This document shows positions 1-12,300 of a stretch of DNA of 60,564 nt, piece after piece. The notes under the pieces are model-generated. The model ran no database searches, was not told the origin of the DNA, and was given only the letters and a program-made list of their open reading frames with translations. Every line of letters begins with the position of its first letter. Position 1 is the stretch's first letter. Location: contig JAAMXP010000947.1 of assembly GCA_019693395.1 (NCBI GenBank), positions 1 through 60,564 on the forward strand, written 5' to 3'. The position numbers and the translations under genes are program-made. This DNA comes from Ettlia oleoabundans (taxonomy: Eukaryota > Chlorophyta > Chlorophyceae > Chlamydomonadales).

Positions 1-327
1 GGGGGGGGTCATGCACAAGCGTGGGTCCCACAGTGGAGGATTTCCCGGTGCGCCTGCGTGAGATGGGGATGCGCGAGATGATACTGTACAGCTTGACAGC
101 CATGTCGGCAGAGAAGGTGGGTTTGCGCCCCCAGTCCACCCATTGCCTTTTGTATTAGGCTGTTCTCGTCGCTAGTGCACGTAGGCGATAAGTGGTAAAC
201 CCCTCAACAGTGTTTGAGTGACAGCTGCGTACCGTTAACCAGTGACAGTCATGATGGCTGACTCTGCGTGCACCTTTGGCTGCTCCCATCACTGCCTGTC
301 TTGCCGCCCATGCACCTGCCGCTGCAG

Positions 328-2389
328 TGGGGTGCCCCCTGATGCCTTCAGCGAGACGGGACAGTTGTGGGGCAGCCCCCTGTATGATTGGAAGGCGCAC
401 GCGGCGGAAAGCTTTGCCTGGTGGCGCCAGCGCATTGCTCGCAGCATGCAGGTACGTGGCGGGGTTGGTGTGCAGGGTGTGTAGGTGAAGTGCCTGGCGT
501 GGCACAGTGCCAGATCCCCCGCCAGCTCAGCCGTCATCTACTGCTTTCACACACCAGGCTTGGCCATGCTTATTCCAGCGGCCCTTGATCATTGTTGCAC
601 ATTGTTTTGCATTCCGTGGTACTTGTACGCTGAGGGCATGTACTGCTGTACTGTCCCTGCGCTGCAGCTGTACGATGAGACACGCATCGACCATTTCCGC
701 GCCTTTGCCGGGTACTGGGCCGTGGCGGCGGATGCAGAGACTGGTGAGCACGCTGGTCAGGCACTACCCTGTGCAGCACTGCTTTGGTACCCTATGGCAC
801 AATCTAGGCAGGCCATTCGGTTATTTATTTGCTGAGACTAGCTTGTGGACAGACTAGAGTCACTCAGCATCACTTGACGCACTCTGCGTGGTGCTGTACT
901 TGGTGTGCATGTGAGGTTCAGCAGACCTGGCGCTGTAGGCTGCAGCACTGGACTCAGCCTAACCTACTCCTCACCCTCTCAACTCTGTCCACTCAGCTCT
1001 TCTTCCCGCGTGCCCCAACTTATCATCATGTCTCGCCCCGCCATGCCTCAATGTGCTGCAGCCATGGTGGGCACGTGGAAGAAGGGGCCTGGTGCGGAGC
1101 TGTTTGAGGCGCTTGAGGCATCTCTGGGCCACGTGCCCATCCTAGCTGAGGACTTGGGGGTCATCACTCCGGACGTGGTGGCCTTGCGCCAGTTCATCGG
1201 CGCACCCGGCATGATTGTGCTGCAGTTCGCTTGGGGCGGGGGCCCCACCAATACGCACCTCATGCACAACATTTACGAAAACTGCTTTGTGTACCCAGGT
1301 GGGTGCGGGGAAGGGGTGGATGACGCCGGGTGGATATGTGATAGGCTGAGACCTTGGACGCTCTGCAGAAGGGGTATGGGGCGGAGTTGTCCAGAGTTGC
1401 TTGAAAACCAGGGGTAGTGCAATGTTTTGGTGGGTTTGGGTGGAGTGCTGACAGGCCAGCTAATACCCAGTTTTTGAACGGGTTTGGCAAGGCCGCCACC
1501 GTTTTGCGGCAGGTACAGAGACACATTAGAAATTTACCAGCCACCCTGCCATCCCACCCGCTGCCACCTGCCCTGCTGCTCCTGGCGTTGCAGGCACGCA
1601 CGACAACCAGACAGCGGTGGGTTGGTGGAAGCACGGTGCACAGCCAGAGGAGAAGACGCTGATCCGGCGGTACACAGGGTGAGGCAGTACGGCACTTACA
1701 AGCAGTACCGCTGCAAGGTTGCAGGGCTGTTGGCCTGCCAACCTACAAGGCCGTGCTGTTGCCAATTTTACAACTTCCATGCAGCACAAATTAAACATAC
1801 AACCCACACATTCACCCCTGCCAAGTTGTTCCCACCCATCAAACCTCAGCTCAGCATGCCTGTATCAATGACTCCTTTACTGTCTGTACCGCAGCATGAC
1901 TGATGATGATGTGGCGTACTGCTTCATCCGCGAGAGCCTGCGCTCCTGCGCCCACACTGCAGTCATCACCATGCAGGTGGGCACTGGCCATATCCCCGCT
2001 TTTCTCCACTTTTCGCAACCCTGAGCTGTCCATCGCCGTCAGCTGCCCACCTACCTGCAAGTATTACTGTATGGTATGTTATCGGTACCTGCCCTTGTCT
2101 GCCCCCGACCTGGCACTTATTGCCTCGCCTCTTGACTGTGCTGTGAACCCACATCCCCATGCAACTGCAGGACATCATGCGCCTCGACGACACCGCCCGC
2201 ATGAACACGCCCGGTCGCGCCGCCGGCAACTGGACCTGGCGTGTCGGCGACAGCGACATTTGGCGCCAACTGCATTCCGAGCAGGAGGCCCTGCGCAGCA
2301 TGATCGACATGTATGATCGCGCTCCTTCGGGGGGCAGGCGCAGAGTGCCGCCCGCAGCCGGCCGCGTAGGCTCCGCTTCTTTCCACTAG
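328..2389 (+). CDS. DPE1: 4-alpha-glucanotransferase, plastid type (5' end outside window)
   Basis: Glycoside hydrolase family 77 (MalQ/DPE1) enzyme, which moves malto-oligosaccharide segments between glucans in plastid starch metabolism. Exons by splice motif and phase: 328-451, 668-743, 1062-1298, 1594-1678, 1895-1976, 2171-2389 (stop). Joined, they give the family hallmarks in order: GVPPDAFSETGQLWGSPLYDW, RIDHFRAFAGYW (nucleophile Asp), ILAEDLGVITPDV (acid/base Glu), GAPGMIVLQFA, YPGTHDNQTAVGWW (third acidic residue) and the C-terminal MNTPGRAAGNWTWRV. All catalytic motifs are intact. The N-terminal third with the transit peptide lies upstream of the window. The motif set fits DPE1 rather than cytosolic DPE2, because the exons are not split by the DPE2-specific insertion. 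Confidence 0.93.
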
Positions 2390-3013
2390 ATGCTGTGGAG
2401 AAGCTGCACCGCGACCCTTTGGTTGTGAGATTCATTCAAATAAGTGTGGTTGTGTGACGTGAACGCCCTGGTTCAGCGTGTCAGCGGACAGCGCTGCGTG
2501 TATACCCTGCCGCTGGATGGCCGATTGGGGGGTACAAATCAACTCTGCTGGCTTGGCCATGTGCTTTCCCAGCCTCCTGGTCGCCACGTCATCGCATCCC
2601 CTATTTAGTTGATCCTCACTTGCTTCCCCCCGCAAGTCAGAACTATTGTGTGCTGTTCTTGAACGTGTTAGTGATACTGTACATGTCACAGTTTGTTGCT
2701 CCGCTTTGTCCGCCGCTTTCTTTCTGCTGTCCAGCCCTAGTTCAAGTCCTAGTCAAAGTTGTAAACCAAGCTGGCAAGATTCCGTTGCGTACACGAGGCA
2801 GGCACGCGTGGGACGCATTCTAGTCGTGCGCCGAACATCAACTTGGGCAGGGGGTATCATAGCGCCGGCGGGGCAGCTCAGCACGCACAGCAGTGGTGGC
2901 GCGTGCGCCCGTCCCAGCCGCATCGAAAAAGCCGCTGCATTTCAACCGAGCATTGAAGGCAAACGAACTGACTTACAGAATCTGGCAGACAGCGCACCCC
3001 CTTATCCTGGAGG
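2390..3013. other. Intergenic, DPE1 to FAP126
   Basis: No convincing coding sequence. It should hold the DPE1 3' UTR (a TGTAA pentamer is at 2760-2764) and the FAP126 promoter. A GTG-started open frame at 2893-3075 runs in a different frame from the FAP126 start and looks like chance. Confidence 0.5.
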
Positions 3014-3762
3014 ATGTCGAAAGCTTTTTCCGCCTCCCAGTACGACAAGGCCTACCGGCCTCACAAACTTGGTAACTGGGAGGTTCCAGACAGCAGCAAG
3101 GTGAGCGAGGGTGCCATGGAACGGGGAGCATCCGCTGTTCGGCAGTCACCCTCTGGCGTGCGGCCTCCTTAGAAGGCCTCCGGAGCTGGACAATGCACAT
3201 GCCGTTTCGATACAGATTATATACCGTTATCGAAATGGTCGGCATCGCCGGGCCGCCGCCAATGGCACTAGTCAACTGGCGCACCGCTGGTCCCGCTGGC
3301 CTGCCTGCAGGTGATCAAGTCGCCAACAGGGGGCTCAGCAGCCCACAAGACAGCAGATGGACGCACCATACCCATCGTCAACGAGCGAGGGCACATCGTG
3401 GCAGGGACCAAGAAGGCAGCAGCCTTCATCCTGCAACCAGCGGTGTGGCAGCAGTCGTCGGCGCGATGGCCAAAGCCCAACCCCACCATCACCGGCAGCG
3501 CTGCGGGCACCATGGGATATAAGGCAAGATGGACAAACAGCTATAGCCGGCAACATTGAGTGTCCGGAATGGACACAGCCAGTAGCTGGGCATCAAAGCA
3601 GAGCGGAGGCATGCGCCCTCGTGTGCCCCCACTCACTCGTCAATGCCTTGCCCACATGCGCAGGGCATCCAGACCAGCTACCTGCCCAGCAGCACGGTGT
3701 GCATCGAGGAGGTGGATGTTGAGGGCTGTAAGGAGTCCAACTATGCGGGAAGCCTGCATTAA
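3014..3762 (+). CDS. FAP126: Flattop/FAP126-like flagellar protein
   Basis: Small protein (132 aa) from three exons: 3014-3100, 3311-3523, 3664-3762. The second intron has a GC donor (AAG|GCAAGA). The N-terminus reads MSKAFSASQYDKAYRPHKLG followed by NWEVPDSSKV, and exon 2 contains PIVNERGHIV. This matches the Flattop (CFAP126) pattern, in which animal proteins start with a Y/F-SA-QY-KA block, an NW-P motif and then an I-NDRGHL block. Flattop/FAP126 is an axonemal doublet-microtubule protein. The part after the RGH motif is divergent: the usual short segment ending in PWG and W is replaced by an Ala/Lys-rich stretch. The ATG is the first in frame and exon phases are all zero. The assignment rests on motif recall, not on a search. 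Confidence 0.7.
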
Positions 3763-4218
3763 GCGCCGGAGTATGCAGTGATTATGTTGACACAGGTGGC
3801 ATTACAACGGTGCACACCTCTCGCCAGGCCGAAGCGGATTCCTGTATCGTAACCACTGCAATGTAACATAGGAGTGGGCACCTTGATGTCACTGGCTGAC
3901 CCTCATAACTGACGCTTACTATGGGCATATTGGTTACCAGCGAAGCGATCTAATGTTTAGCTGATAAGGCCGGGTGACAGAGTAGAATCAAAACCGGACG
4001 AAATGCAGAAAAGGGAGCAGGTGAAGGCAGCAAAGCAGGGCAGCAGGGAGCATACGTTGCAAAAACAACGATCAAAGATTGCAAGCAAGCCGGGGATGGA
4101 AGAACAGATGGGTTGAGGGACTACGGCTGGCATCGAGCCATGGATGCATCAGCAGGGCTGCTGCATGTGCTCAGGCTGTAGTTGTGCCGCCAAATATGGC
4201 ACTATGCGCAGGATGAGC
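3763..4218. other. Convergent intergenic region
   Basis: Holds the 3' ends of FAP126 (+) and the filamin-RRM-RS gene (-). Apart from the two candidate poly(A) pentamers nothing distinctive is seen. Confidence 0.5.
3862..3866 (+). promoter_or_regulatory. Putative TGTAA poly(A) signal of FAP126
   Basis: TGTAA lies 100 nt past the FAP126 stop, the spacing typical of chlorophycean poly(A) signals. The minus-strand complement TTACA at 3803-3807 could serve the converging RS gene, so the two 3' UTRs may overlap. Confidence 0.5.
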
Positions 4219-7200
4219 TCAGTCCCCCAGCTCCTCCAGCAGCTCCTCCAGCTCATCCTTGGGGGGCTGCTGCTGCGCCTGCTCTGCTGCTTGCTGCGTT
4301 TGCGCCACTGCTGCGCCGTTGCTGCCGGCTTTGGGGTCAACTTTCTCAGCCCCGCCCGTCTGCTGCTCACTTGCCCCCTTCTCCTTGCGCTCGGACTTGC
4401 TGCCCCCGCGCTTGCTATCGCGGTCGCGGCTGCGGCTGCGCCGGCGATTGCGCCGCTCATCCTTGTCACGCCGGCTGTGTTTGTGGTGCTTGTGCTCCTT
4501 GCTGTGGCGGTCAGAGCGCTCCCGGCCACGGTCCCGGCTGTGGCTGCGGTGGCTGCGTTTGCGGTCGCGGCTGCGGCTACGCCTGCGGTCACGCCCCCGG
4601 CTGCTGTCCCGACGCCGATCGCGGCTGCGACTGCGGCGCCGGTCACGGCTGCGGCTCCTGCTGCGCTTGCGGTCGCTGCTGCCATTTGCTGCCGCATCGC
4701 CGCCGCCCCCCAGCTTCTTGGAGAGCGCCAGTGCCGCCGCCATGGCCGCTGACATCTGAGTGTCGTGAGTATGGGTGGCGGCGGCTGGCGGGTAGTAGGG
4801 CTTGCCGCGTGCTGCTGCCCGCATTGCCAGCACCTGCTCCGCCAGCGCCGTTTGCTGCTGCTGCAACAACTTGAACTGCTGCACCTGGTGCGCCTGCAGC
4901 GCCAGGTAGGGGTTGGTGACCTGCAGGCAGCACACAGGCAGCGCGGGAAGGCTGGTGAGGGGCAGTGCAACAAGGATTAACACAAGGCGCAACAGACAAC
5001 AGGTCTGGCTAGGTTGGAAACAAGCTGGCCGCCAAGGCCGCATGCACCAGAACAAAGGCTGCCTCGCTATCACTCCCCAACAGCCCGCTCACCGTTGTTG
5101 CTGCTGCATCTGCCGCCTTCTTTGCCTCTGAGGCCAGCTCCACCTTAAGGGGCTGCCCCATCAAAGAAACGCCGCTCATTGCCAGCGCGGCAGCTGCAGC
5201 CAGAAACACGCACACAACAACAGATCAGCAGTCAGGTCAGCAAGCAGCGAGTTGGGGAGGTTGCAACTGCACCGAGGCCAGCATAGAGAGCCTAGGCCCC
5301 GCCTGCAGGGTGTAACCAGTCTGGCCACATGGCAAGCACAAGGACTGTACCCACTTGCTTCATGCGGTGCACTGAACTCGATAAACGCGCAGCCGGTGTT
5401 GGCGCCCGCCAGAGTGCAGCCGCGGATGGTGCCGCAGAATGCAAACACCGACTTGAGCTGCAGACAATCGGGCATGGGGGCGGGCAAGCCAGGTGAGTGA
5501 GACAGTGTAGCAGTATGGGCCAGTTAAGCAGCAAGTGCCTGGTGAGCAACTCGGTTCTTGCAATGTGCAGTGCGCACGACCTGGCTTGGCCACACACAGA
5601 AAGACAGGCAGAGTGGACAACAAATGCAGATGTTACAAAAGAATGCCAAACGCAGGGCTGGAAGCCACTCAAGCTGCGAGGCAAACCGCACTTGTTATGG
5701 CGGCTGCGGAGTTGCGCGCGGGGGACAGCGGACACAGGCCCGAGAGTTGATGGCAGCGCACGCAAGACTTGCAGGTGTGGGGGGCAGCAGGCACGTATGA
5801 GACAGGTGTGCGAGCGGGCTCACCGTGTCTGGTGTGGCGTGCGGCGTGATGCCGCCAATCACCACCATGCGACTGGCCTGCTCTGGTGGCAGCTCCGGGA
5901 ACTTCATCCCCATTTGCGCCAGCTGAGTGCCCTGCAGTACGCGGCAGCAGGGAGCGTGGGCACAAGCAAGCGCAGGGCAGGGATGTGAGTGGATGGTTCG
6001 ACTCAGAATACAGGCAGGCTCAATGTTGGCGATGGTGATGCAACAGCATTGTTGCTTCACGCCACTAGCGCCAGCCCAGCTGGCGGCCACAAGCAGGGCC
6101 GCGGCGGTGACACCGGCCAGTTTGTAAAGGCCGAGGGTGCCAGCGCCACCGCAGCAGCGCCCAGTGGGGCCTGCCTTGCCTTCCTGTCTGCCTCCATGGA
6201 CTGAACACAGCGGACCTCTAGGCTGCTGACACCAGGCATTGCCAGCCCTGCAGGGTGCGAGAAAGGCAGGGCGCACGCACATGGAGCTGCGATGCTGCCG
6301 GCAGCCACGCAGGTGGCAGCGCAGGCACAAAGTGGGCACCCGCACCTCCCTTGCAAAGTACCTGCGTTACACCTGCTTTATGGAAAGCACAGCGACCTGT
6401 GCGAAGGGGGGAGTGGCAGCGAGGGCAGCCGGGATGTGCCTGAAAAACTCACCAGAGAGATCTGCACGCCAGTGCCCAGGTTGGGGTATGCAGCCGCCAT
6501 GGCCGCTGAAGCCGCCCCCGGGGCGTTGGGCACCGCCGCTTGCACCGCTGAGGCCACCGCTGCCTGCTGCTGCTGCTGCGCCGCCTTGATCGCCTCTGCA
6601 GTCACGACTTGGATTCCATTCGCTGTCATTGTGGGCACAGGCAGAGCCATACCGGGCACACCAGCCACCTGGGCACCCGACATTGGCTGCGCCGCAGCCG
6701 CTCCCGGCGTCGGTGCAGGCTGCAGGACGGGCGCTGAGAAGAATATGGGGTAGGGTGACTCGCCCAGCGGTTCACCATTGACCTCAATATGAAGCTGCAG
6801 GGGATTGATGAAGAGGCAGAGCGGAGGGCGGGCTGGTTGGCAACAAATGGAGCGGCACACTCGATATGGGGGACAGGTGAACAAGAGCGGTGACGTCCAT
6901 CACCCCATGGATCCAGCAGGCTGTTTTGACTACGAATTCTGGCTCACGTATGCAGCCTATTCAAACCATGATGAGCGCAGCCTGTGCCGGCTGCATACCA
7001 CTCCCAACCGACAACAGCCAGCAACTCGCACGCCGCTTTGACCGCTCAGCCGCGCCACTGCATACCGCTTGGCGGCAAGCCCGGAAACCCACCTGATAGT
7101 TGCCCTTGGTGGGGATGGTGTAAGAGGCGGTGTAAGTGCCATTACCATGGTCAACCACCTCTGCCTGGATTGGCTCCGGCTCGTCCACTGCACCTGGTGC

Positions 7201-7722
7201 CGCTGTGGGCTCAACCATCACCAGGATGTGGGCGCCACCCTCCTTGAGACGCTTGCCCGCGCTGTCCCGCGCCGCGATCGTAAGCTTGACTTGCTGCCCT
7301 GCAGCGGCTCCAGAAAAGCCCGGACCGTGAGCCCTGCAACGGGAGGCATCAACAGGGCCTGGCGGCTGGTCGGGCTCCGCCTCGCTGTCGCTGTCGTCGC
7401 TGCCACGCTCCTTCTGGGGTGGCACGTCGGTTCCATACACTACTAGCCCGCTGGGCGGCGCCTCAAGGAACAGCGGCCCACTGGCAGGCTTGGCCTCGTC
7501 GTCTGCTGACTCTTGGCCAGCTCCTTCACCCTTTGCCGCTGATACATCCTTGCCCGCCGCCTTTGCCGCCTGCTTGGCACGCGTTTCCGCCAGAATCTGC
7601 GCCAGGAGGGGTGGCAGCGGTGGCACGCTGCCCATAGCGTCCTTCTTCTGCTCTTCTGTCATCTTGGCAAGAAAAAAGAAGGACGCAATAGCGTACGAGG
7701 AGCCCAGCTGCCGCTTGGCCAT
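4219..7722 (-). CDS. Filamin-repeat, RRM and RS-domain protein (splicing-factor-like)
   Basis: Six exons on the minus strand (7722-7093, 6794-6453, 5931-5824, 5457-5355, 5193-5093, 4920-4219) keep frame exactly and give 661 aa. Residues about 120-235 form one filamin/ABP280 immunoglobulin-like repeat, with the diagnostic HGNGTYTASYTIPTKGNYQ followed across the splice by LHIEVNGEPLGESPYPI. Residues about 340-427 form an RRM: RMVVIGG is RNP2-like and GCAFIEFSAP is RNP1-like. After a Gln-rich segment comes a long Arg/Ser region of SRSRDRRR-type repeats (about 500-590) and an acidic tail ending ELEELLEELGD. RRM plus RS indicates a nuclear pre-mRNA splicing factor. The filamin repeat is unusual in such proteins, though I recall a plant RRM protein (Arabidopsis AT3G23900, IRR) annotated with a filamin-like repeat. 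Targets are unknown. Confidence 0.88.
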
Positions 7723-7949
7723 TTGTCATTTGGGCTTGGAAGAAGGTTTGACACCGCGCAATTATCGTTAGAGCGGCATGCGGCTCCAGCACCGCAAATC
7801 AACATGCATGCACTTCCTGTTACGAAGTGTTAAGCTCCTTTCGCGCTTCACAGAGGTTCCCCGGCACCCTTGCACCTCGCACTCGGCAGACCTGCCTCTC
7901 GTATCGCGCCCCGGCACCATCTAACTACGTTTCGTGACGTTTAATCAGC
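7723..7949. promoter_or_regulatory. Short divergent promoter region
   Basis: 227 bp separate the start codons of the RS gene (-) and the NusG-like gene (+), so one region must drive both. No TATA box was recognised. Confidence 0.6.
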
Positions 7950-9350
7950 ATGCAGCACGCCCAATCCCTAGTGCACCGCCACAGTCTTGGTGGCACATGC
8001 AGGAACAGCAGCAGTCGCTTGCGTAGGACCTCTGCAGCCGCCAAACGGGACGGTCAGAGCGCTGCAGATGTGAGGGCGGCACGCCTGTCCCGCATTCTGC
8101 GTCAATACGAGTCTGAAGGTGCAGTGGGCGGTGAGGCGGTGCAGCAAGGGTGCCGCTTGCGACACGGCTTTGCCCCTGCAATGCCAAGCACAGTGAGTCA
8201 GCAGCGCGCTTTGTCACTGATGGGGCACATCTGTGACTTGCATCTTGCGGGCGAGGTATTGGTACCCGTCGAGTCACTGTGCACCTGCATTACACACCAA
8301 GCCCCTGCTTGCGCCTGTTGCTTTGCCCGGCCCCCCACCCCACCCCACCCCATCCACCCACACGCACAACCACAACCACAATGCACACACACACACACAC
8401 ACGCACACCCAATGTGTGCAGGCGTGGAGAGGCAGCAGGCGGACCTGGAGAAGTACATGGAACAGCGCAATGCACAGCTGGGTGGCGATGAGGTGGGCGC
8501 CAGCCGCGGGCTGAGAGCCTCTGCTGGCAGCCGAGCCAGCAATGAGCGTGAGCTGGCCAGGATGGACATCTACATGCCATATGGGCCCAACGGGTGCGCT
8601 ACAGCCAGTGTGTATCTGGAACAAGACAGGCACCATGGTTTGTAGAGGAACTGGAGGGCAGAAATCTAACTCGCGCAATGAATTGTTGGCGGGGCTGTGT
8701 GTCAATGCTTTCTTGCTTTAGAGCACAGGCATGCACAGCCGCTGCCAAGCTGGCATGACTGTTTCCCTCGTTCAGCCAACTCTGCTGTTACTTTTGCATC
8801 AGCTGCTGTGCTGACCAACTGCATGGCTGAGCATTGGCACCGCTTCTTTCCCTTTGGGCGTGCCCTATGCAGTGTGCGCCAAGCCAACTATGGTCTGCAC
8901 GGGAAGGGTGAATTGCAGTGGTGGGCGCTGCGAGTGAAGCCCGGGCGCGAGAAACAGGTGGGTAGTAGCGATGAAATGGCACATCCGGGGATGCACCTGA
9001 GGGCTTGCTGGCACGGTAGATGAAAGGAGTTGCTTGTGTTACTGTGCCTTAAGCCTGTAGTGTGTTATAGTGCTTGTAGTAGTTAGAATATCCTGTCATG
9101 TCACTGCAGTTGCACTCAGCCTGTCTGTTTGCTTCCCGCTGTCCAGCCAATCAGCGCTGCCTGGCCTGTTCGGTATCTTTTGCTCTCAGTATGACGCCTG
9201 AGAAAAACTAATTGGTCGCTCAGACTGTCGTATGGTCTGATGTATACTTATCCTACACAGCCCGCTTCGGGGGTTGATCACGGTCACGATCGCTCACGCC
9301 TCACGAAGAATTGTGTAACATTTAAATCTCATATGTCACCTGCCTACCCA

Positions 9351-9386
<36 letters not shown>

Positions 9387-12300
9387 CATTGCGCAGGTGG
9401 CTGAGGGCCTTGAGCGCATGGTGGCCACGATGCTGCCTCCCTTGGCGCCGCTGGAGGAGGGCGGTGAGGCACGGGAGCGCACCATTGAGACCTGGGTGCC
9501 CAAGAAAACGCTCAAAGTGTGGAGCCCAAAGTGAGCTGGGCAGGAACTCGCACCTGGTTGAGCTGGGAAGCACTGGGTGGGGTGGGGCGGGGTGGGGCGG
9601 GGCGGGGCTGGAGGTGTCAGGGCATTTCTCGCAGCGCTTGAGCCTGTCCCGCCGCCTTGCCTTCGCACATGCAGCTGCCATTGCTGCTCATGCCCTCTTG
9701 CTCTCGCCAGTCACCTGCCTGGAACTTTAGTCCGCCCCCGCTCTACCCCCGCCTGCCATCCCCCACTGCAGGAGCGGGAAGATGGGTAACAAGGTCTTGC
9801 GCTACCCGGCCCGCTACCCAGATGTGTTGGTGTCGGGCGAGAATGGCGGCTGGGTGCTGGCCCGCACTGTTCTGGATGCTGAGCTGTACAACAGGCTTAA
9901 GGCCAACCCATCCTTCCTGTAAGTGGGCTGACTGAGGCTTTTGCTGTCGTCTCTTCACATGCCATGGGCAGGCGATTTTGTGCTGGCTGATGTGAGGCAG
10001 GGTTCAAACACGCTTCTCCTTTCAGGGTTGGGTCCGCAAGTGTCAATGCTGTGCTGTGGGTTGTCAGCCAGGGTTGTTGAGCCTGACAGAATGGCCAGTG
10101 GGTTGCAGCTTGCCTCCAATCCATCTCAGTTTCACGCCTCATCCTTTGCCTTTGCGGCATTCCGCCTCTCCAATTACGCTGCTTGCTCTGACATCCTCAG
10201 TTTGGTGTGCCTGAAGCCGCCCTGATGTCCTGCCCTGCCTCCTGTGCAGGCAATGGGCTCACGTTGACAGTTTCACTCTCTACAGTGAGACAGGCACCAG
10301 CAGCAACGACCGCATCATAGACTTCCCACGGCCGTGCTCCCAGCAAGTGCTGGACGAAGTTAGAGACGTGAGTGGCTGCGGCACATCTGCCTGCTGTTAT
10401 GAGGGACCCATGCGGCTGCAGGCCAGAGCTCCAGCACTGTTTGAGTATTCTGCTGCTGCTGCCGCTTGCATCTCACCGGCCATCAAAACCTTCCGGTTCC
10501 GCTTTGCAGAGTTCGCTCCGCTCATGGTGCCCATCTTCAGTTGTTCATTCCAGCTCCCATCTGTTCGTCTTCCTGTTTACAACCCCGTCCCGTCGTGCCT
10601 GAATGCCTGCCCACCCACCTGCCCGTCACACCCGCCCACCCGCTTGCTGCAGTGGGAGCTTGACCTGACGCCGGTTGATGAGGCGACAGTGAGGGCTGCC
10701 CTGGACATCCCTGTGGCAAAACCAGACTGGGCTGACCCTGATCCATCACCACAGGTGAGGGGAGAGACAGGAAACTAGGATGAGACAGGAATAGTGGGGG
10801 GAGAACCCTGCGTTGCTGCCATGGCTGGCCTGGCCCGCTGGGCGGGCAGCGTGGGCTACAGAGGAAATTATCTGGTCCAGCTGTGAGCAGCACCATGCAA
10901 ACGTGGTTGGGCACTTTTCTGGCGTAGGGCACCCGGAATGAAACAGGTTTGTATGTTGGGCTTCAGTAAGCTCCAGAGCTGGTACGTGTGTACAGTGGGT
11001 GAGCATCAGGCAGGCCAGTGAGCAGCAGCCATGGCACCCTGCCCCCCGAGAGTCCGACTTATTGATAAGTTGCTGCCGCTGCTGCCATGGGCTGCAGGAG
11101 GAGTGGGGGCAGCGCGAGCGGGGCCGGGGCCGCCCAGGAGATCGTGGTCGCGGCAGCTTTGGCGAGAGGGAGGGCGGCCGTGGGCGGGGGCGGGGGCGCG
11201 GGCGGTTTGAGGGGCGTGGCCGCTTTGACGATAGAGAACGCGAGGAGGGTGCTGGCAGCGGCGGCTGGTTTGAGGGAGGAAGCAGCAGCAGCGGTGGCGG
11301 CTATGGCGGGTACCGAGAGCGCCAAGGTGCCGGCCTGTACACCTCAGGCTTTGAAGGAGGTGACCGCCGTGAGCGGCAGCAGCGCTGGGGGGAGGGCGGC
11401 GAGCGCTTTGAGCGACGCGGGCGGCGCGAGGACGGGTTCGGGAATGCGGGAGGCGGCCGCGGCGGCAGGGAGTGGCAGGACCGGGGCCGCAGGGACCGTG
11501 ATGGTGAGCGTGGCGCAGGGCGGCGGTTTGATGACAGGCGGGAGAGTGGTGGCGCCGGCGGTTACACCGAGCGGCGGCGTCCGCGTGAGGGCACCGCCAC
11601 CAGCTGGTCCAGCGGCAGCAGGCAGGGCTGGTTTGAGGGAAGCAGCTCCGCTGGTGCTGGTGCAGAGGCTGGCAGCCCGTGGGAGAGCGGCAGCGAGGCG
11701 CCGTTGGCTGGTACCAGCGGCGACGATGCGGGCTTCACTGGCTGGTTTGATGCTGCGGCAGCTGCTTTTGATGTTGGCCAGCCAGGCGATGGCGGTGCAG
11801 CAGGCGACTCGTTTGCAGCAGCAGGCTCAGCAGGGGCAGGTGGCAGCAGCTGGAGCTGGGACGAGGCACTGGGGCAGCAGCCAGCTCAGCAGCAGCCGGA
11901 GGGGCAGCAGCAGCAGCAGCAGGAGTCACAGCAGGGCGGCGCACCCGATGAGCCCGCTGTGGATGCTAGCGGCATCTGGGATGAGCAGCCTGCCGCAGAT
12001 ATCGGCCTCACATGGGGCGCCTCGGCCTCCGATGGGGCGTCCGGCGGCATTGCTTATGGCATCCCGCAGCCCCAGGCCTACCCACAGCAGGGGGAGCGCC
12101 GAATGCGCCGCGACGAGGGGCGCTCAGAGCGGGTTGGTGGTCGCGGCGATCGGGGTGGCAGAGGGGGCAGGGGTGACCGTGGTGATCGTGAGCGCAGAGG
12201 CAGGGGTCGTGGCGGCGAGCGTGGCAGCCGCTACGGAGAGCGTGGTGGTGGCCGCCGCGGCAGCAGGGATGGCAGCAGCAGCAGCAGCAGCGGCTGGTTT

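Noticed and set aside
37..113. Open stretch reading VEDFPVRLREMGMREMILYS before a GT donor
   Set aside because: It looks protein-like but does not match the expected DPE1 segment upstream of GVPPDAFSE, and no neighbour in the window supports it. It may be a DPE1 insertion or chance.
4182..4874. Long + strand open frames, Cys- or Ala-rich
   Set aside because: They are antisense shadows of the RS-domain exon; Arg/Ser codon bias on minus produces them.
8385..8408. CRISPR or telomere-like array
   Set aside because: It and the other simple repeats are ordinary microsatellites within introns; no spacer structure or telomere unit was seen.
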